From Streptomyces iranensis (GTDB lineage Bacteria > Actinomycetota > Actinomycetes > Streptomycetales > Streptomycetaceae), in contig NZ_JAGGLR010000005.1 of the NCBI RefSeq assembly GCF_017874715.1, positions 372,001 to 436,000 of the forward strand: a stretch of 64,000 nt of DNA. The letters run 5' to 3'. The notes beneath the pieces are model-generated. The model had not been told where the DNA came from. It did not search any database and was given only the letters and a program-made list of their open reading frames with translations. This document shows positions 35,179-43,547 of the stretch, piece by piece. Both the position numbers and the translations under genes were made by a program. Positions within the stretch are counted from its first letter, which is position 1. Each line of letters starts with the position of its first letter.

Positions 35179-35919
35179 GTGTCGCCAGGGGAAGCGCACG
35201 TCGCACCGTACTCACGGCGCGAGCGGCTGCGCATCGCGACCATCCGTGAAATCAAGGACGTCGCCCGGACGCTCCTGGTTCAGGAGGGCCCGGAGAATGT
35301 GACCATCCGGGCCATCGCCCGTGAGATGGGCATGACCGCGCCGGCCGTCTACCGCTACTTCAGTAGCCGGGATGCGCTGATCCTTCAGCTGCGTGTGGAC
35401 ATTTTCGAGGAGATGGCCCGCTTCATGCGCGGCGTCCTCGGCCAGCACCCCGAGGAGGAGCCGGGCCGCCGGTGGATCAGCGGCGCCCGTGCGCTGCGCG
35501 TCTGGGCGATCAAGCACCCCCATGAGTTCGGGCTGATCCTCGGCCCGTGGGCCCCGGGGCTCGGCCGCGAGGAGACCAAGCCCGAGCGCCATATGAGCTG
35601 GGTCTTCGGCTCCGTCTTCTCCGATCTGGTCGCCGACCTGTGGCGGGTGCGGGGCTTCCCCGCCCCCGAGGTCGAGGAGCTCGACCCCGGCCTCGCGCGC
35701 ACCCTCACCGCGCTCAGCGAGGACCAGGACGTCGACATGCCCCCCGGAGCCATCGCCGTGATGCTCCGCTGCTGGGTGCGGCTGTACGGGGTGATCTCCA
35801 TGGAGGCGCTCGGCCATATGTCCTTCGCGCTCTCCGAGGGCCAGCACTTCTTCGAGTTCGAGCTCCGCGACCTGTGCCGGGTGCTGGACATCTCGGAGTT
35901 CTACGAAGAGGTCGTCTGA
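35179..35919 (+). CDS. TetR-family transcriptional regulator
   Basis: A 246-residue regulator with an N-terminal TetR helix-turn-helix (REIKDVARTLLVQEGPENVTIRAIAREMGMTAPAVYRYFSSRDAL, about residues 22-67) and an all-helical C-terminal domain resembling TetR_C_13-type actinobacterial proteins (WAIKHPHEFGLILG and FGSVFSDLVADLW are visible). GTG 35179 has a strong AGGGAGGGGG upstream. It stands alone between the synthase block and the hopanoid operon, each side separated by several hundred bases, and ends at its own hairpin. It could repress either. The long upstream region with possible repeats favours autoregulation. Confidence 0.88.
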   Translation: MSPGEAHVAPYSRRERLRIATIREIKDVARTLLVQEGPENVTIRAIAREMGMTAPAVYRYFSSRDALILQLRVDIFEEMARFMRGVLGQHPEEEPGRRWISGARALRVWAIKHPHEFGLILGPWAPGLGREETKPERHMSWVFGSVFSDLVADLWRVRGFPAPEVEELDPGLARTLTALSEDQDVDMPPGAIAVMLRCWVRLYGVISMEALGHMSFALSEGQHFFEFELRDLCRVLDISEFYEEVV

Positions 35920-36280
35920 GGTCATCCGAAGGCCCCCGGACACCGGCCCGGGGGCGTTCGCCGGTCATCTGCCCGGCGCCCCGTAGAAGGTCACATCGGG
36001 GTATCGCTCCGTACATGTGTACACCGAGAGGCGTAAGCTGTGGCAATGCCCGTCCGGATCATGCCGGAGCCGGGCCCTTGTCGCCTGTTCGGGGGCTAGG
36101 GGCCGGGGCCCGTTGACAAGACGGAGCGGCGTGTCCGGATCGTGCGGACCCTGGTAACCGGTGTAGAACGGGGGATGTGACGGCATTGGCTACACGGCCC
36201 ATCTCCAGCGCTCCCGGGGGGCCCGGTCGCCGGGACCCACGTGGCGTCCTGGGTCTCGCCCGTACGCCTGGCTGTCCACG
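35920..36280. other. Intergenic region upstream of the hopanoid operon
   Basis: The first 40 bases hold the TetR terminator hairpin. The rest has no gene and should carry the hopanoid operon promoter. A TTGACA occurs at 36113-36118, but no convincing -10 follows at 17-18 bases. TAGAAC at 36164-36169 is a possible -10 with a weak -35. I cannot assign the promoter with confidence. Confidence 0.5.
35932..35955 (+). terminator. Hairpin terminator after the TetR gene
   Basis: An 8-bp perfect stem, GCCCCCGG (35932-35939) with CCGGGGGC (35948-35955), lies 12 bases after the stop codon and is followed by GTTCGCC. Confidence 0.6.
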
Positions 36281-37222
36281 GTGACCGTCGAGGACGAGCG
36301 CAGCGGGTCCCATACCACGTCGAGCGGCCGGAGCGGCGGGCAGGAAGCCGCCCGCGCCGTGCTCGACAAGGCCGCCCACGAGAACTTCCCCGTGGCCCCC
36401 TTCTTCCTCCCCCGCGCCTGGCGCACCGATCTGATGGCCGTCTACGGCTACGCCCGGCTGGTCGACGACATCGGCGACGGCGATCTGGCCCCCGGCGGCG
36501 CCGACGCCGAACTGCTCGGTCTTGAGCGCGACCGGGCGGACGACGCGCTCGCGATGCTGGACGCGTTCGAGACCGATCTCCGCCGGGTCTTCCAGCCCGC
36601 CGCGGAGCCGCGCCATCCGCTGCTGCGGGCCCTGTGCCCCACCGTCCACCGCCATGGGCTTGACCAAGAGCCCTTCCTGGGGCTGATCGAGGCCAACCGC
36701 CAGGACCAGCGGATCCGGCGGTACGCCACCTACCAGGATCTCCTCGACTACTGCGAGCTGTCCGCCAACCCGGTCGGACGGCTCGTCCTCGGCATCACCG
36801 GCACCGCGAGCCCCGAGCGGACCCGCCGCTCGGACGCCATCTGCACCGCCCTGCAGATCATCGAGCACCTTCAGGACGTGGCCGAGGACCTCCGCAGGGA
36901 CCGCGTCTATCTGCCCGCCGAGGACATGAAACGCTTCGGAGTGACCGAGGCCGACCTCGCCGCCCCCAGGGGCGGCGTACGGTTGCGCGCGCTGGTCGCG
37001 AAGGAGGCGGAACGCGCCGCTGCCCTGCTGAATGAAGGCACCCCCCTGGTGGGTAGCGTCCACGGCAGGCTCAAGGTGCTGCTCGCCGGATTCGTGGCCG
37101 GGGGGCGGGCCGCTTTGCGGGCGGTCGCGGCCGCGGGACATGACGTACTCCCTGGACCGCCCAGGCCCACCAAGCTCAGCCTGCTGCGCGAGGTGGGGGC
37201 GACACTGCGAAGAGAGGGGTGA
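36281..37222 (+). CDS. hpnC: Squalene biosynthesis protein HpnC (squalene/phytoene synthase family)
   Basis: HpnC converts hydroxysqualene diphosphate-pathway intermediates: with HpnD and HpnE it makes squalene from two farnesyl diphosphates (HpnD forms presqualene diphosphate, HpnC hydroxysqualene, HpnE squalene). Both aspartate-rich regions of the family are visible: ARLVDDIGDG (about residue 62) and IEHLQDVAEDL (about 195). The HENFPVAPFFLP N-terminus is typical of HpnC. The start GTG 36281 lacks a clear ribosome site. It opens the hopanoid operon and overlaps hpnD by GTGA. Length is 313 residues, as expected. Confidence 0.9.
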   Translation: MTVEDERSGSHTTSSGRSGGQEAARAVLDKAAHENFPVAPFFLPRAWRTDLMAVYGYARLVDDIGDGDLAPGGADAELLGLERDRADDALAMLDAFETDLRRVFQPAAEPRHPLLRALCPTVHRHGLDQEPFLGLIEANRQDQRIRRYATYQDLLDYCELSANPVGRLVLGITGTASPERTRRSDAICTALQIIEHLQDVAEDLRRDRVYLPAEDMKRFGVTEADLAAPRGGVRLRALVAKEAERAAALLNEGTPLVGSVHGRLKVLLAGFVAGGRAALRAVAAAGHDVLPGPPRPTKLSLLREVGATLRREG

Positions 37223-38181
37223 GCCGGACCGTGAAGGGATCTCCGCACGCGTCCGCGCCAGTGCTCGCGGCGTACCGCTACTGCGAGGCCGTGACCGGCC
37301 ACCAGGCCCGCAACTTCGCCTACGGCATCAGGCTGCTGCCGACGGAGAAGCGCCATGCGATGTCGGCCCTGTACGCCTTCTCCCGCCGGGTCGACGACAT
37401 CGGCGACGGCCCCCTCGACCCGGAGGCCAAGCGCGCCCGGCTGGCGGACACCCGTGCCCTGCTGGACCGGATGCGGGGCGGCGGTATCGAGGAGGACGAC
37501 ACCGACCCCGTCGCCGTCGCCCTCGCCCATGCCGCACACCGCTTCCCGATCCCGCTGGACGCGCTGGACGAGCTGATCGACGGCGTGCTGATGGACGTGG
37601 CCGGGCAGACCTACGAGACCTGGGACGACCTCAAGGGCTACTGCCGCTGTGTGGCGGGCGCCATCGGACGGCTGTCGCTCGGCGTCTTCGGGACCGCCCC
37701 CGGCACCGGCCACAGCGAGGACGAGCTCGAGCGCGCCCCGGCTTACGCCGACACCCTCGGGCTCGCCCTGCAGCTGACCAACATCCTGCGCGACGTCCGT
37801 GAGGACGCCGCCACCGGGCGTACCTATCTGCCCGCCGACGACCTGGCCAAATTCGGCTGCACCGACGCGTTCCGCGGCTCCACCGCACCGCCGGACGCCG
37901 ACTTCACCGGTCTGGTCCACTTCGAGGTGCGGCGGGCCAGAGCCCTGTTCGCCGAGGGCTTCCGGCTGCTCCCCCTGCTGGACCGGCGCAGCGGCGCGTG
38001 CGTGTCCGCCATGGCGGGCATCTACCGCAGGCTCCTGGACCGGATCGCCAAGGACCCCGCGGCCGTCCTGCGCGGCCGCGTCTCGCTGCCCGGCCATGAG
38101 AAGGCGTATGTGGCGGTGCGCGGGCTGGCCGGTCTTGACACCCGCGCCGTCGAGCGCCGCTCCACCGGGAGGCCGGTGTGA
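37219..38181 (+). CDS. hpnD: Presqualene diphosphate synthase HpnD
   Basis: A 320-residue squalene/phytoene synthase family enzyme condensing two farnesyl diphosphates to presqualene diphosphate. Metal-binding motifs are FSRRVDDIGDGPL (about residue 57) and LTNILRDVREDAATGRTYLP (about 190), with RNFAYGIRLLP at the N-terminus. All acidic residues of the two motifs are present. The gene is coupled on both sides by GTGA overlaps, hpnC upstream and hpnE downstream, so the three squalene-forming enzymes are made together. HpnD is distinguished from HpnC by the MSALYAFSRRVDD and CRCVAGAIGRLSLGVFG segments. Confidence 0.92.
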   Translation: MSRTVKGSPHASAPVLAAYRYCEAVTGHQARNFAYGIRLLPTEKRHAMSALYAFSRRVDDIGDGPLDPEAKRARLADTRALLDRMRGGGIEEDDTDPVAVALAHAAHRFPIPLDALDELIDGVLMDVAGQTYETWDDLKGYCRCVAGAIGRLSLGVFGTAPGTGHSEDELERAPAYADTLGLALQLTNILRDVREDAATGRTYLPADDLAKFGCTDAFRGSTAPPDADFTGLVHFEVRRARALFAEGFRLLPLLDRRSGACVSAMAGIYRRLLDRIAKDPAAVLRGRVSLPGHEKAYVAVRGLAGLDTRAVERRSTGRPV

Positions 38182-39662
38182 CCCACTCGACCCTGGACCC
38201 CGCCCCGGCCGCCGGGCGACGCCCCGCCGGGCGGAGCGCCCTGGTGATCGGCGGCGGGCTCGCCGGTACGACGGCCGCGCTCGCGCTGGCCGACGCCGGG
38301 CTGCGGGTCACCCTGGTCGAGGGCCGCCCCCGCCTCGGCGGCCTCGCCTTCTCCTTCCACCGCTCCTCCCCGGCGGGTGTGCTCAGCGTCGACAACGGCC
38401 AGCATGTGTATCTGCGCTGCTGCACCGACTACCAGTGGTTCCTGGAGCGGGTCGGCGCCGCCCGACTCGCCCCGCTCCAGGGCCGGTTGGACGTCCCCGT
38501 CCTCGACGCCCGGGGGCGCGAGGGGCGGCGGCTCGGCCGGCTGCGCCGCACCGCCCTGCCGGTGCCGCTCCATCTGTCCGCGAGCCTGGCCACCTACCCC
38601 CATCTCTCCCTCGCCGAGCGCGCCCAGGTGGGCCGCGCCGCGCTCGCCCTGGGGCGGCTGGACCCCGAGGACCCGGAGCTGGACGGGGTGGACTTCGCCG
38701 GCTGGCTGCGCCGCCACGGCCAGTCGCCGCGCGCCGTCGAGGCGCTGTGGGACCTGGTCGGCGTGGCCACGCTCAACGCCACCGCGCCCAATGTCTCGCT
38801 GGGCCTGGCCGCGATGGTCTTCAAGACCGGGCTGCTCTCCCGGCCCGGCGCCGCCGACATCGGCTGGGCCCGCGCCCCGCTCGGCGAACTGCACCACGCC
38901 CACGCCCACCGCGCCCTGGACGCGGCGGGCGTGCGGACCGACCTGCGTACCCGGGTGACCGCCGTCACCCGCACCCCCGGGGGCCGCTGGAGCGCGGCCA
39001 CCGCCGGGCGGCCGGGGGAGGAGCCGCGGGCCGAGGCGGACGTACTGGTGCTGGCCGTACCGCAGCGCGAGGCGCACGCCCTGCTGCCCGACGGCGCCCT
39101 GAAGGACCCCGGCCGGCTGCTGCGCATCGGCACCGCGCCCATCCTCAATCTGCATGTGATCTACGACCGCACGGTGCTGCGCCGCCCCTTCTTCGCCGCG
39201 ATCGGCTCCCCCGTCCAGTGGGTCTTCGACCGGACGGACGCCTCGGGGCTGAGGGACGCGCCCGGGGCCGGGGACAGCCAGTACCTGGCGGTGTCGCAGT
39301 CCGCCGCGTACGACGACATCGACCGCCCGGTGGCCGAGCTGCGCGCCCGCTATCTGCCCGAGCTGGAGCGGCTGCTGCCGGTCGCCCGCGGGGCGCGGGT
39401 GCGCGACTTCTTCGTCACCCGGGAGCGCACCGCCACCTTCGCCCCCGTCCCCGGCGTCGGCCTCCTCAGGCCCTCCGCCCCGACCGACGCGCCCGGCCTC
39501 TACCTGGCCGGTGCGTGGACCGCCACCGGCTGGCCCGCGACCATGGAGGGCGCCGTGCGCAGCGGTCTTTCCGCCGCCCGCGCGGCCCTCACCGACCTCG
39601 GCCGCCAGCATGTGAACTCTCTCCCCGCCCCGGGCGGGGGGACGCCCGAGGAGGCGGCATGA
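38178..39662 (+). CDS. hpnE: Squalene-forming FAD-dependent oxidoreductase HpnE
   Basis: Reduces hydroxysqualene to squalene, the last step of the HpnCDE route. A 494-residue amine-oxidase/phytoene-desaturase-like flavoprotein: the N-terminal FAD site ALVIGGGLAGTTAALALADAG is followed by LVEGRPRLGGLAFSF, and the C-terminal FAD contact GLYLAGAWTATGWPATMEGAVRSG is intact. The first 16 residues are a Pro/Ala-rich extension. GTG 38178 overlaps hpnD; the stop overlaps the prenyl synthase ATG (ATGA). HpnE rather than a carotenoid desaturase follows from the neighbouring hpnC, hpnD and shc and the absence of other carotenoid genes. Confidence 0.9.
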   Translation: MTHSTLDPAPAAGRRPAGRSALVIGGGLAGTTAALALADAGLRVTLVEGRPRLGGLAFSFHRSSPAGVLSVDNGQHVYLRCCTDYQWFLERVGAARLAPLQGRLDVPVLDARGREGRRLGRLRRTALPVPLHLSASLATYPHLSLAERAQVGRAALALGRLDPEDPELDGVDFAGWLRRHGQSPRAVEALWDLVGVATLNATAPNVSLGLAAMVFKTGLLSRPGAADIGWARAPLGELHHAHAHRALDAAGVRTDLRTRVTAVTRTPGGRWSAATAGRPGEEPRAEADVLVLAVPQREAHALLPDGALKDPGRLLRIGTAPILNLHVIYDRTVLRRPFFAAIGSPVQWVFDRTDASGLRDAPGAGDSQYLAVSQSAAYDDIDRPVAELRARYLPELERLLPVARGARVRDFFVTRERTATFAPVPGVGLLRPSAPTDAPGLYLAGAWTATGWPATMEGAVRSGLSAARAALTDLGRQHVNSLPAPGGGTPEEAA

Positions 39663-40756
39663 GCACCACCACCAAGAACAGAGGAGAGACCGTGACCCCG
39701 GCGACCCCAGGTGTCGACACCGCAGGCGTCATGGCGCTGCTGGACCGCGGCCGTACGCTCGCCACGCCGGTGCTGCGCGCCGCCGTGGACCGGTTGGCCC
39801 CGCCCATGAACACCGTCGCCGCGTACCACTTCGGCTGGATCGACGCCGAGGGCAACCCGGCCGAGGGCGACGGCGGCAAGGCCGTCCGCCCCGCGCTCGC
39901 CCTGCTGTCCGCCGAGGCGGCGGGCGCCGCCCCCGAGGCCGGGGCGCCCGGCGCGGTCGCGGTCGAGCTGGTGCACAACTTCTCGCTGCTCCACGACGAC
40001 CTCATGGACGGGGACGAGCAGCGCCGCCACCGCGACACCGTCTGGAAGGTGCACGGCCCGGCCCAGGCCATCCTGGTCGGTGACGCCCTGTTCGCGCTGG
40101 CCAACGAGATACTGCTGGAGATCGGCACCGCCGAAGCCGGGCGGGCCACCCGCCGGCTCACCGCCGCCACCCGGAAGCTGATCGACGGCCAGGCCCAGGA
40201 CATCTCCTACGAGCACCGCGAGCGGGTCACCGTCGAGGAGTGCCTGGAGATGGAGGGCAACAAGACCGGTGCCCTGCTCGCCTGCGCCGCCTCCATCGGC
40301 GCCGTGCTCGGCGGCGCCGACGACCGCACCGCCGACACCCTGGAGCGCTACGGCTACCACCTGGGCCTCGCCTTCCAGGCCGTCGACGACCTGCTCGGCA
40401 TCTGGGGCGACCCGGAGGCGACCGGCAAGCGGACCTGGAGCGATCTGCGCCAGCGCAAGAAATCCCTCCCCGTGGTCGCCGCGCTCGACGCCGGCGGCCC
40501 CGACTCCGAACGGCTCGCCCAGATCCTCGCGGCCGACGCGCACAAGCCGGAGGAGGAGTTCGCCGACTTCTCGGAGGAGGAGTTCGCCGTCCGCGCCGCG
40601 CTGATCGAGCAAGCAGGTGGCCGGGACTGGACCTCTCAGGAGGCCCGCAGACAGCATGCGACCGCCATGGAGGCGCTGGGCTCGGTGGACATGCCCGCCG
40701 AGATCCGGACGCGGTTCGTGGCGCTCGCCGACTTCGTCGTCGTACGAGAGAGATGA
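39659..40756 (+). CDS. Polyprenyl (probably farnesyl) diphosphate synthase
   Basis: A trans-isoprenyl diphosphate synthase of 365 residues that would supply farnesyl diphosphate to HpnD. The first aspartate-rich motif is LLHDDLMDGDEQRR (about residue 119) and the second FQAVDDLLGIWGD (about 240). A GGKAVRPAL segment precedes the first, matching the substrate-binding GKxxRP. Product length cannot be read safely: the residues before the first motif (HNFSLLHDD) fit C15-C20 types. The ATG overlaps hpnE by 4 bases. The gene ends 104 bases before shc, with a hairpin in between. Position in the operon strongly favours farnesyl diphosphate synthase. Confidence 0.88.
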   Translation: MSTTTKNRGETVTPATPGVDTAGVMALLDRGRTLATPVLRAAVDRLAPPMNTVAAYHFGWIDAEGNPAEGDGGKAVRPALALLSAEAAGAAPEAGAPGAVAVELVHNFSLLHDDLMDGDEQRRHRDTVWKVHGPAQAILVGDALFALANEILLEIGTAEAGRATRRLTAATRKLIDGQAQDISYEHRERVTVEECLEMEGNKTGALLACAASIGAVLGGADDRTADTLERYGYHLGLAFQAVDDLLGIWGDPEATGKRTWSDLRQRKKSLPVVAALDAGGPDSERLAQILAADAHKPEEEFADFSEEEFAVRAALIEQAGGRDWTSQEARRQHATAMEALGSVDMPAEIRTRFVALADFVVVRER

Positions 40757-40785
40757 TCGCCATGGACCGCTAGTTCGCAGTCGCC

Positions 40786-40812
40786 GGCCGGCACCCAGCC
40801 GGGGTGCCGGCC
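40786..40812 (+). other. Intercistronic hairpin between prenyl synthase and shc
   Basis: Perfect 11-bp arms (40786-40796, 40802-40812) with a 5-base loop lie in the only sizeable gap of the hopanoid operon. No U-tract follows, so it more likely stabilises or processes the message, or partly attenuates, than ends transcription. Confidence 0.55.
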
Positions 40813-40860
40813 GACGGAAGCCCCAAAGACGGCAGATGAGCACACTGCAGAGGGGAAGCC

Positions 40861-42807
40861 ATGACAGCGACACCGACCGTCCAACCCTCCGAGTCATCCG
40901 AGTCCAAGACCTTAGGCGTCGCCCGTGAGGCGACGGCCCGCGCCGTGGACCACCTGCTGTCCCGCCAGGACGAGCGGGGCTGGTGGAAGGGCGACCTGGA
41001 GACCAACGTCACCATGGACGCCGAGGACCTGATGCTCCGCCAGTTCCTCGGCATCCAGGACCCCGACACCCTCGACGCCGCGGCCCGCTATCTCCGCTCC
41101 CAGCAGGCCACCGACGGCACCTGGGCCACCTTCCACGGCGGTCCCCCCGAGCTCTCCGCCACCATCGAGGCGTATGTCGCCCTGCGGCTGGCCGGCGACG
41201 AGCCCGACGCGCCCCATATGGCCACCGCCTCCGCGTGGGTGCGCTCCCGGGGCGGGATCGCGAGCAGTCGGGTGTTCACCCGGATCTGGCTGGCCCTCTT
41301 CGGCTGGTGGCGCTGGGAGGATCTGCCCGAGCTGCCACCGGAGATCATCTACTTCCCGAAGTGGCTTCCGCTCAACATCTACGACTTCGGCTGCTGGGCC
41401 CGGCAGACCATCGTGCCCCTCACCATCGTCTCGGCCAAACGCCCCGTGCGCCCGGCCCCCTTCCCCCTCGACGAGCTCCACACCGACCCCCGCAGGCCCA
41501 ATCCGCCACGCCCGCTCGCCCCCGTCGCCTCCTGGGACGGTGCCTTCCAGCGGCTGGACCGGGCGCTGCACGCCTACCACAAGGTCGCCTTCCGCCCGCT
41601 GCGCCGGGCCGCGCTGCGCTCCTGCGCCCGCTGGATCGTGGAGCGGCAGGAGAACGACGGCTGCTGGGGCGGCATCCAGCCACCCGCCGTCTACTCCGTC
41701 ATCGCCCTCCATCTGCTCGGCTACGACCTCGACCACCCCGTGATGCGCGCCGGTCTGGAGTCGCTGGACCGGTTCGCGGTGTGGCGCGAGGACGGCAGCC
41801 GGATGATCGAGGCCTGTCAGTCCCCGGTCTGGGACACCTGCCTGGCCGCCATCGCGCTCGCCGACGCCGGTCTCGCCGCCGACCACCCGGCGCTGGTCAA
41901 GGCCGCCGACTGGATGCTGACCGAGCAGATCGACCGGCCCGGCGACTGGTCGGTTCGGCGGCCCGGACTGCCCTCCGGCGGCTGGGCGTTCGAATTCCAC
42001 AACGACAACTACCCCGACATCGACGACACCGCCGAGGTCATCCTGGCGCTGCGCCGGGTCGACCACCCCGAGCCCGAGCGGATCGAGGCGGCCGTGCGGC
42101 GCGCCATGCGCTGGACCCTGGGCATGCAGTCCAAGAACGGGGCGTGGGGCGCGTTCGACGTCGACAACACCAGCCCGCTCCCCAACAAGCTGCCGTTCTG
42201 CGACTTCGGCGAGGTGATCGACCCGCCGTCGGCCGATGTCACCGCGCATGTCGTGGAGATGCTCGCGCACGAGGGGCGGACGTACGACGCCCGCACCCGG
42301 CGCGGTATCTCCTGGCTGCTGTCCGAGCAGGAGCCGAGCGGCGCCTGGTTCGGCCGCTGGGGCACCAACTACGTCTACGGCACCGGCTCCGTCGTCCCGG
42401 CGCTGATCGCCGCCGGTGTCCCCGCCTCCCATCCGGCGGTCCGCCGGGCCGTCCGCTGGCTGGAGAGCGTCCAGAACGAGGACGGCGGCTGGGGCGAGGA
42501 CCAGCGCTCCTACCTCGACGCCGAGTGGATGGGCCGGGGTGCCTCCACCGCCTCGCAGACGGCGTGGGCGCTGCTCGCGCTGCTGGCGGCGGGGGAGCGG
42601 GACGGCGAGGCCGTCGAGCGCGGGGTCACCTGGCTCGCCGGGACCCAGCGGCCGGACGGCTCCTGGGACGAGCCGTACTTCACCGGCACCGGCTTCCCCT
42701 GGGACTTCTCCATCAACTACCACCTGTACCGGCAGGTCTTCCCGGTGACGGCACTGGGCCGGTATGTCCACGGCGAGCCCACCGGGGCGCGACCGCGGAG
42801 CGGTTGA
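40861..42807 (+). CDS. shc: Squalene-hopene cyclase
   Basis: Cyclises squalene to hopene/hopanol at the membrane surface. The 648-residue protein has the protonating DxDD motif as DIDD at 386-389 (in NYPDIDDTAE). Several QW repeats are visible, for example QENDGCWGG, QSKNGAWGAF, QNEDGGWGED and QRPDGSWDE, and the C-terminal PYFTGTGFPWDFSINYHLY is typical of SHC. No key residue is missing. The start ATG 40861 follows an AGAGGGGAAG-type ribosome site. The stop overlaps the start of hpnG by one base (TGATG). It is the defining gene of the hopanoid operon. Confidence 0.96.
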   Translation: MTATPTVQPSESSESKTLGVAREATARAVDHLLSRQDERGWWKGDLETNVTMDAEDLMLRQFLGIQDPDTLDAAARYLRSQQATDGTWATFHGGPPELSATIEAYVALRLAGDEPDAPHMATASAWVRSRGGIASSRVFTRIWLALFGWWRWEDLPELPPEIIYFPKWLPLNIYDFGCWARQTIVPLTIVSAKRPVRPAPFPLDELHTDPRRPNPPRPLAPVASWDGAFQRLDRALHAYHKVAFRPLRRAALRSCARWIVERQENDGCWGGIQPPAVYSVIALHLLGYDLDHPVMRAGLESLDRFAVWREDGSRMIEACQSPVWDTCLAAIALADAGLAADHPALVKAADWMLTEQIDRPGDWSVRRPGLPSGGWAFEFHNDNYPDIDDTAEVILALRRVDHPEPERIEAAVRRAMRWTLGMQSKNGAWGAFDVDNTSPLPNKLPFCDFGEVIDPPSADVTAHVVEMLAHEGRTYDARTRRGISWLLSEQEPSGAWFGRWGTNYVYGTGSVVPALIAAGVPASHPAVRRAVRWLESVQNEDGGWGEDQRSYLDAEWMGRGASTASQTAWALLALLAAGERDGEAVERGVTWLAGTQRPDGSWDEPYFTGTGFPWDFSINYHLYRQVFPVTALGRYVHGEPTGARPRSG

Positions 42808-43547
42808 TGGCCGCCGATCCGGCCGCGGAGGCCGGTGGTGCGGCGCTGCTGATCGCCTGTGCGCTCGGCATCGAGCGGTTCGCCCTGCGCGGCGCCGACC
42901 TCGGCGCCGCCGCCGTGACCGTGCTGCGCACGGGCATGGGGCCGCAGTCGGCCGAGCGCGCCGTGACCCGGGCGCTCACCGGAAGGTCCGGTGAGCCCGG
43001 TCAGCCCGGTGAGCCCGGGGGGCGGTCCACCGCCGTCATCGCCACCGGCTTCTGCGCCGGGCTGGCCCCGGGGATGCACCCCGGGGACCTCGTCGTGGCC
43101 GACGAGACCCGCGATCCGGCGGGCCGCACCGTGTGCACCGGCACCCGGATCCTCGCCGACGCCCTGTCACATCCCCTCCCCGGCGGTCCCCGCCGGGCCG
43201 TCCATATCGGTCCGGTCGTGGGCTCGGACCATGTGGTGCGCGGCGCGGAGCGGGCCGCGCTGCACAGCACCGGCGCCATCGCGGTGGACATGGAGTCCGC
43301 CGCGACCCTGCGCACCGCCGTCGGCCACGGCGTCCGTCCGGTTGCGGCCGTCCGGGTGGTCGTGGACGCTCCTGAACATGAACTCGTCCGTATCGGCACG
43401 CTACGCGGTGGAATATCGGCTTTCCGGGTTCTTCGGACCGTTCTTCCCGCTTTCTTTCACTGGCACCGTTATTCGCTGCTCCCAGGAGGTGAGCTAGATG
43501 GCCATGCCTCTCCGCCAGACCATCCGGGTCGCGACGTATCTCTTTGA
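42807..43547 (+). CDS. hpnG: HpnG, hopanoid nucleoside-phosphorylase-like protein
   Basis: Removes adenine from adenosylhopane, giving phosphoribosylhopane/ribosylhopane. A 246-residue member of the phosphorylase superfamily with VLRTGMGPQSAERAV (phosphate loop region), ATGFCAGLAPGMHPGDLVVAD (about 75-95) and the substrate-binding GAIAVDMESAATL (about 155). A Gly/Pro/Ser-rich insert (GEPGQPGEPGG) precedes the second motif. The ATG shares one base with the shc stop. The last 50 bases overlap the start of hpnH, and the overlapping C-terminus ([14 protein letters not shown]) looks like a dispensable tail. Confidence 0.88.
   Translation: MAADPAAEAGGAALLIACALGIERFALRGADLGAAAVTVLRTGMGPQSAERAVTRALTGRSGEPGQPGEPGGRSTAVIATGFCAGLAPGMHPGDLVVADETRDPAGRTVCTGTRILADALSHPLPGGPRRAVHIGPVVGSDHVVRGAERAALHSTGAIAVDMESAATLRTAVGHGVRPVAAVRVVVDAPEHELVRIGTLRGGISAFRVLRTVLPAFFHWHRYSLLPGGELDGHASPPDHPGRDVSL

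Noticed and set aside
38178..39662. Carotenoid (phytoene) desaturase reading of hpnE
   Set aside because: The neighbours are all hopanoid genes and no crtB/crtE/crtY-type genes occur, so HpnE fits better.
37799..40756. 985-residue plus-strand frame through hpnD-hpnE
   Set aside because: Only its last 365 residues (from 39659) are real, the prenyl diphosphate synthase. The upstream part is out-of-frame reading of hpnD and hpnE, and the real start overlaps the hpnE stop by ATGA.
40983..42806. Long N-terminal extension of hpnG through shc
   Set aside because: The sequence is an Arg/Pro-rich shadow of shc; the true hpnG start is the ATG sharing a base with the shc stop.
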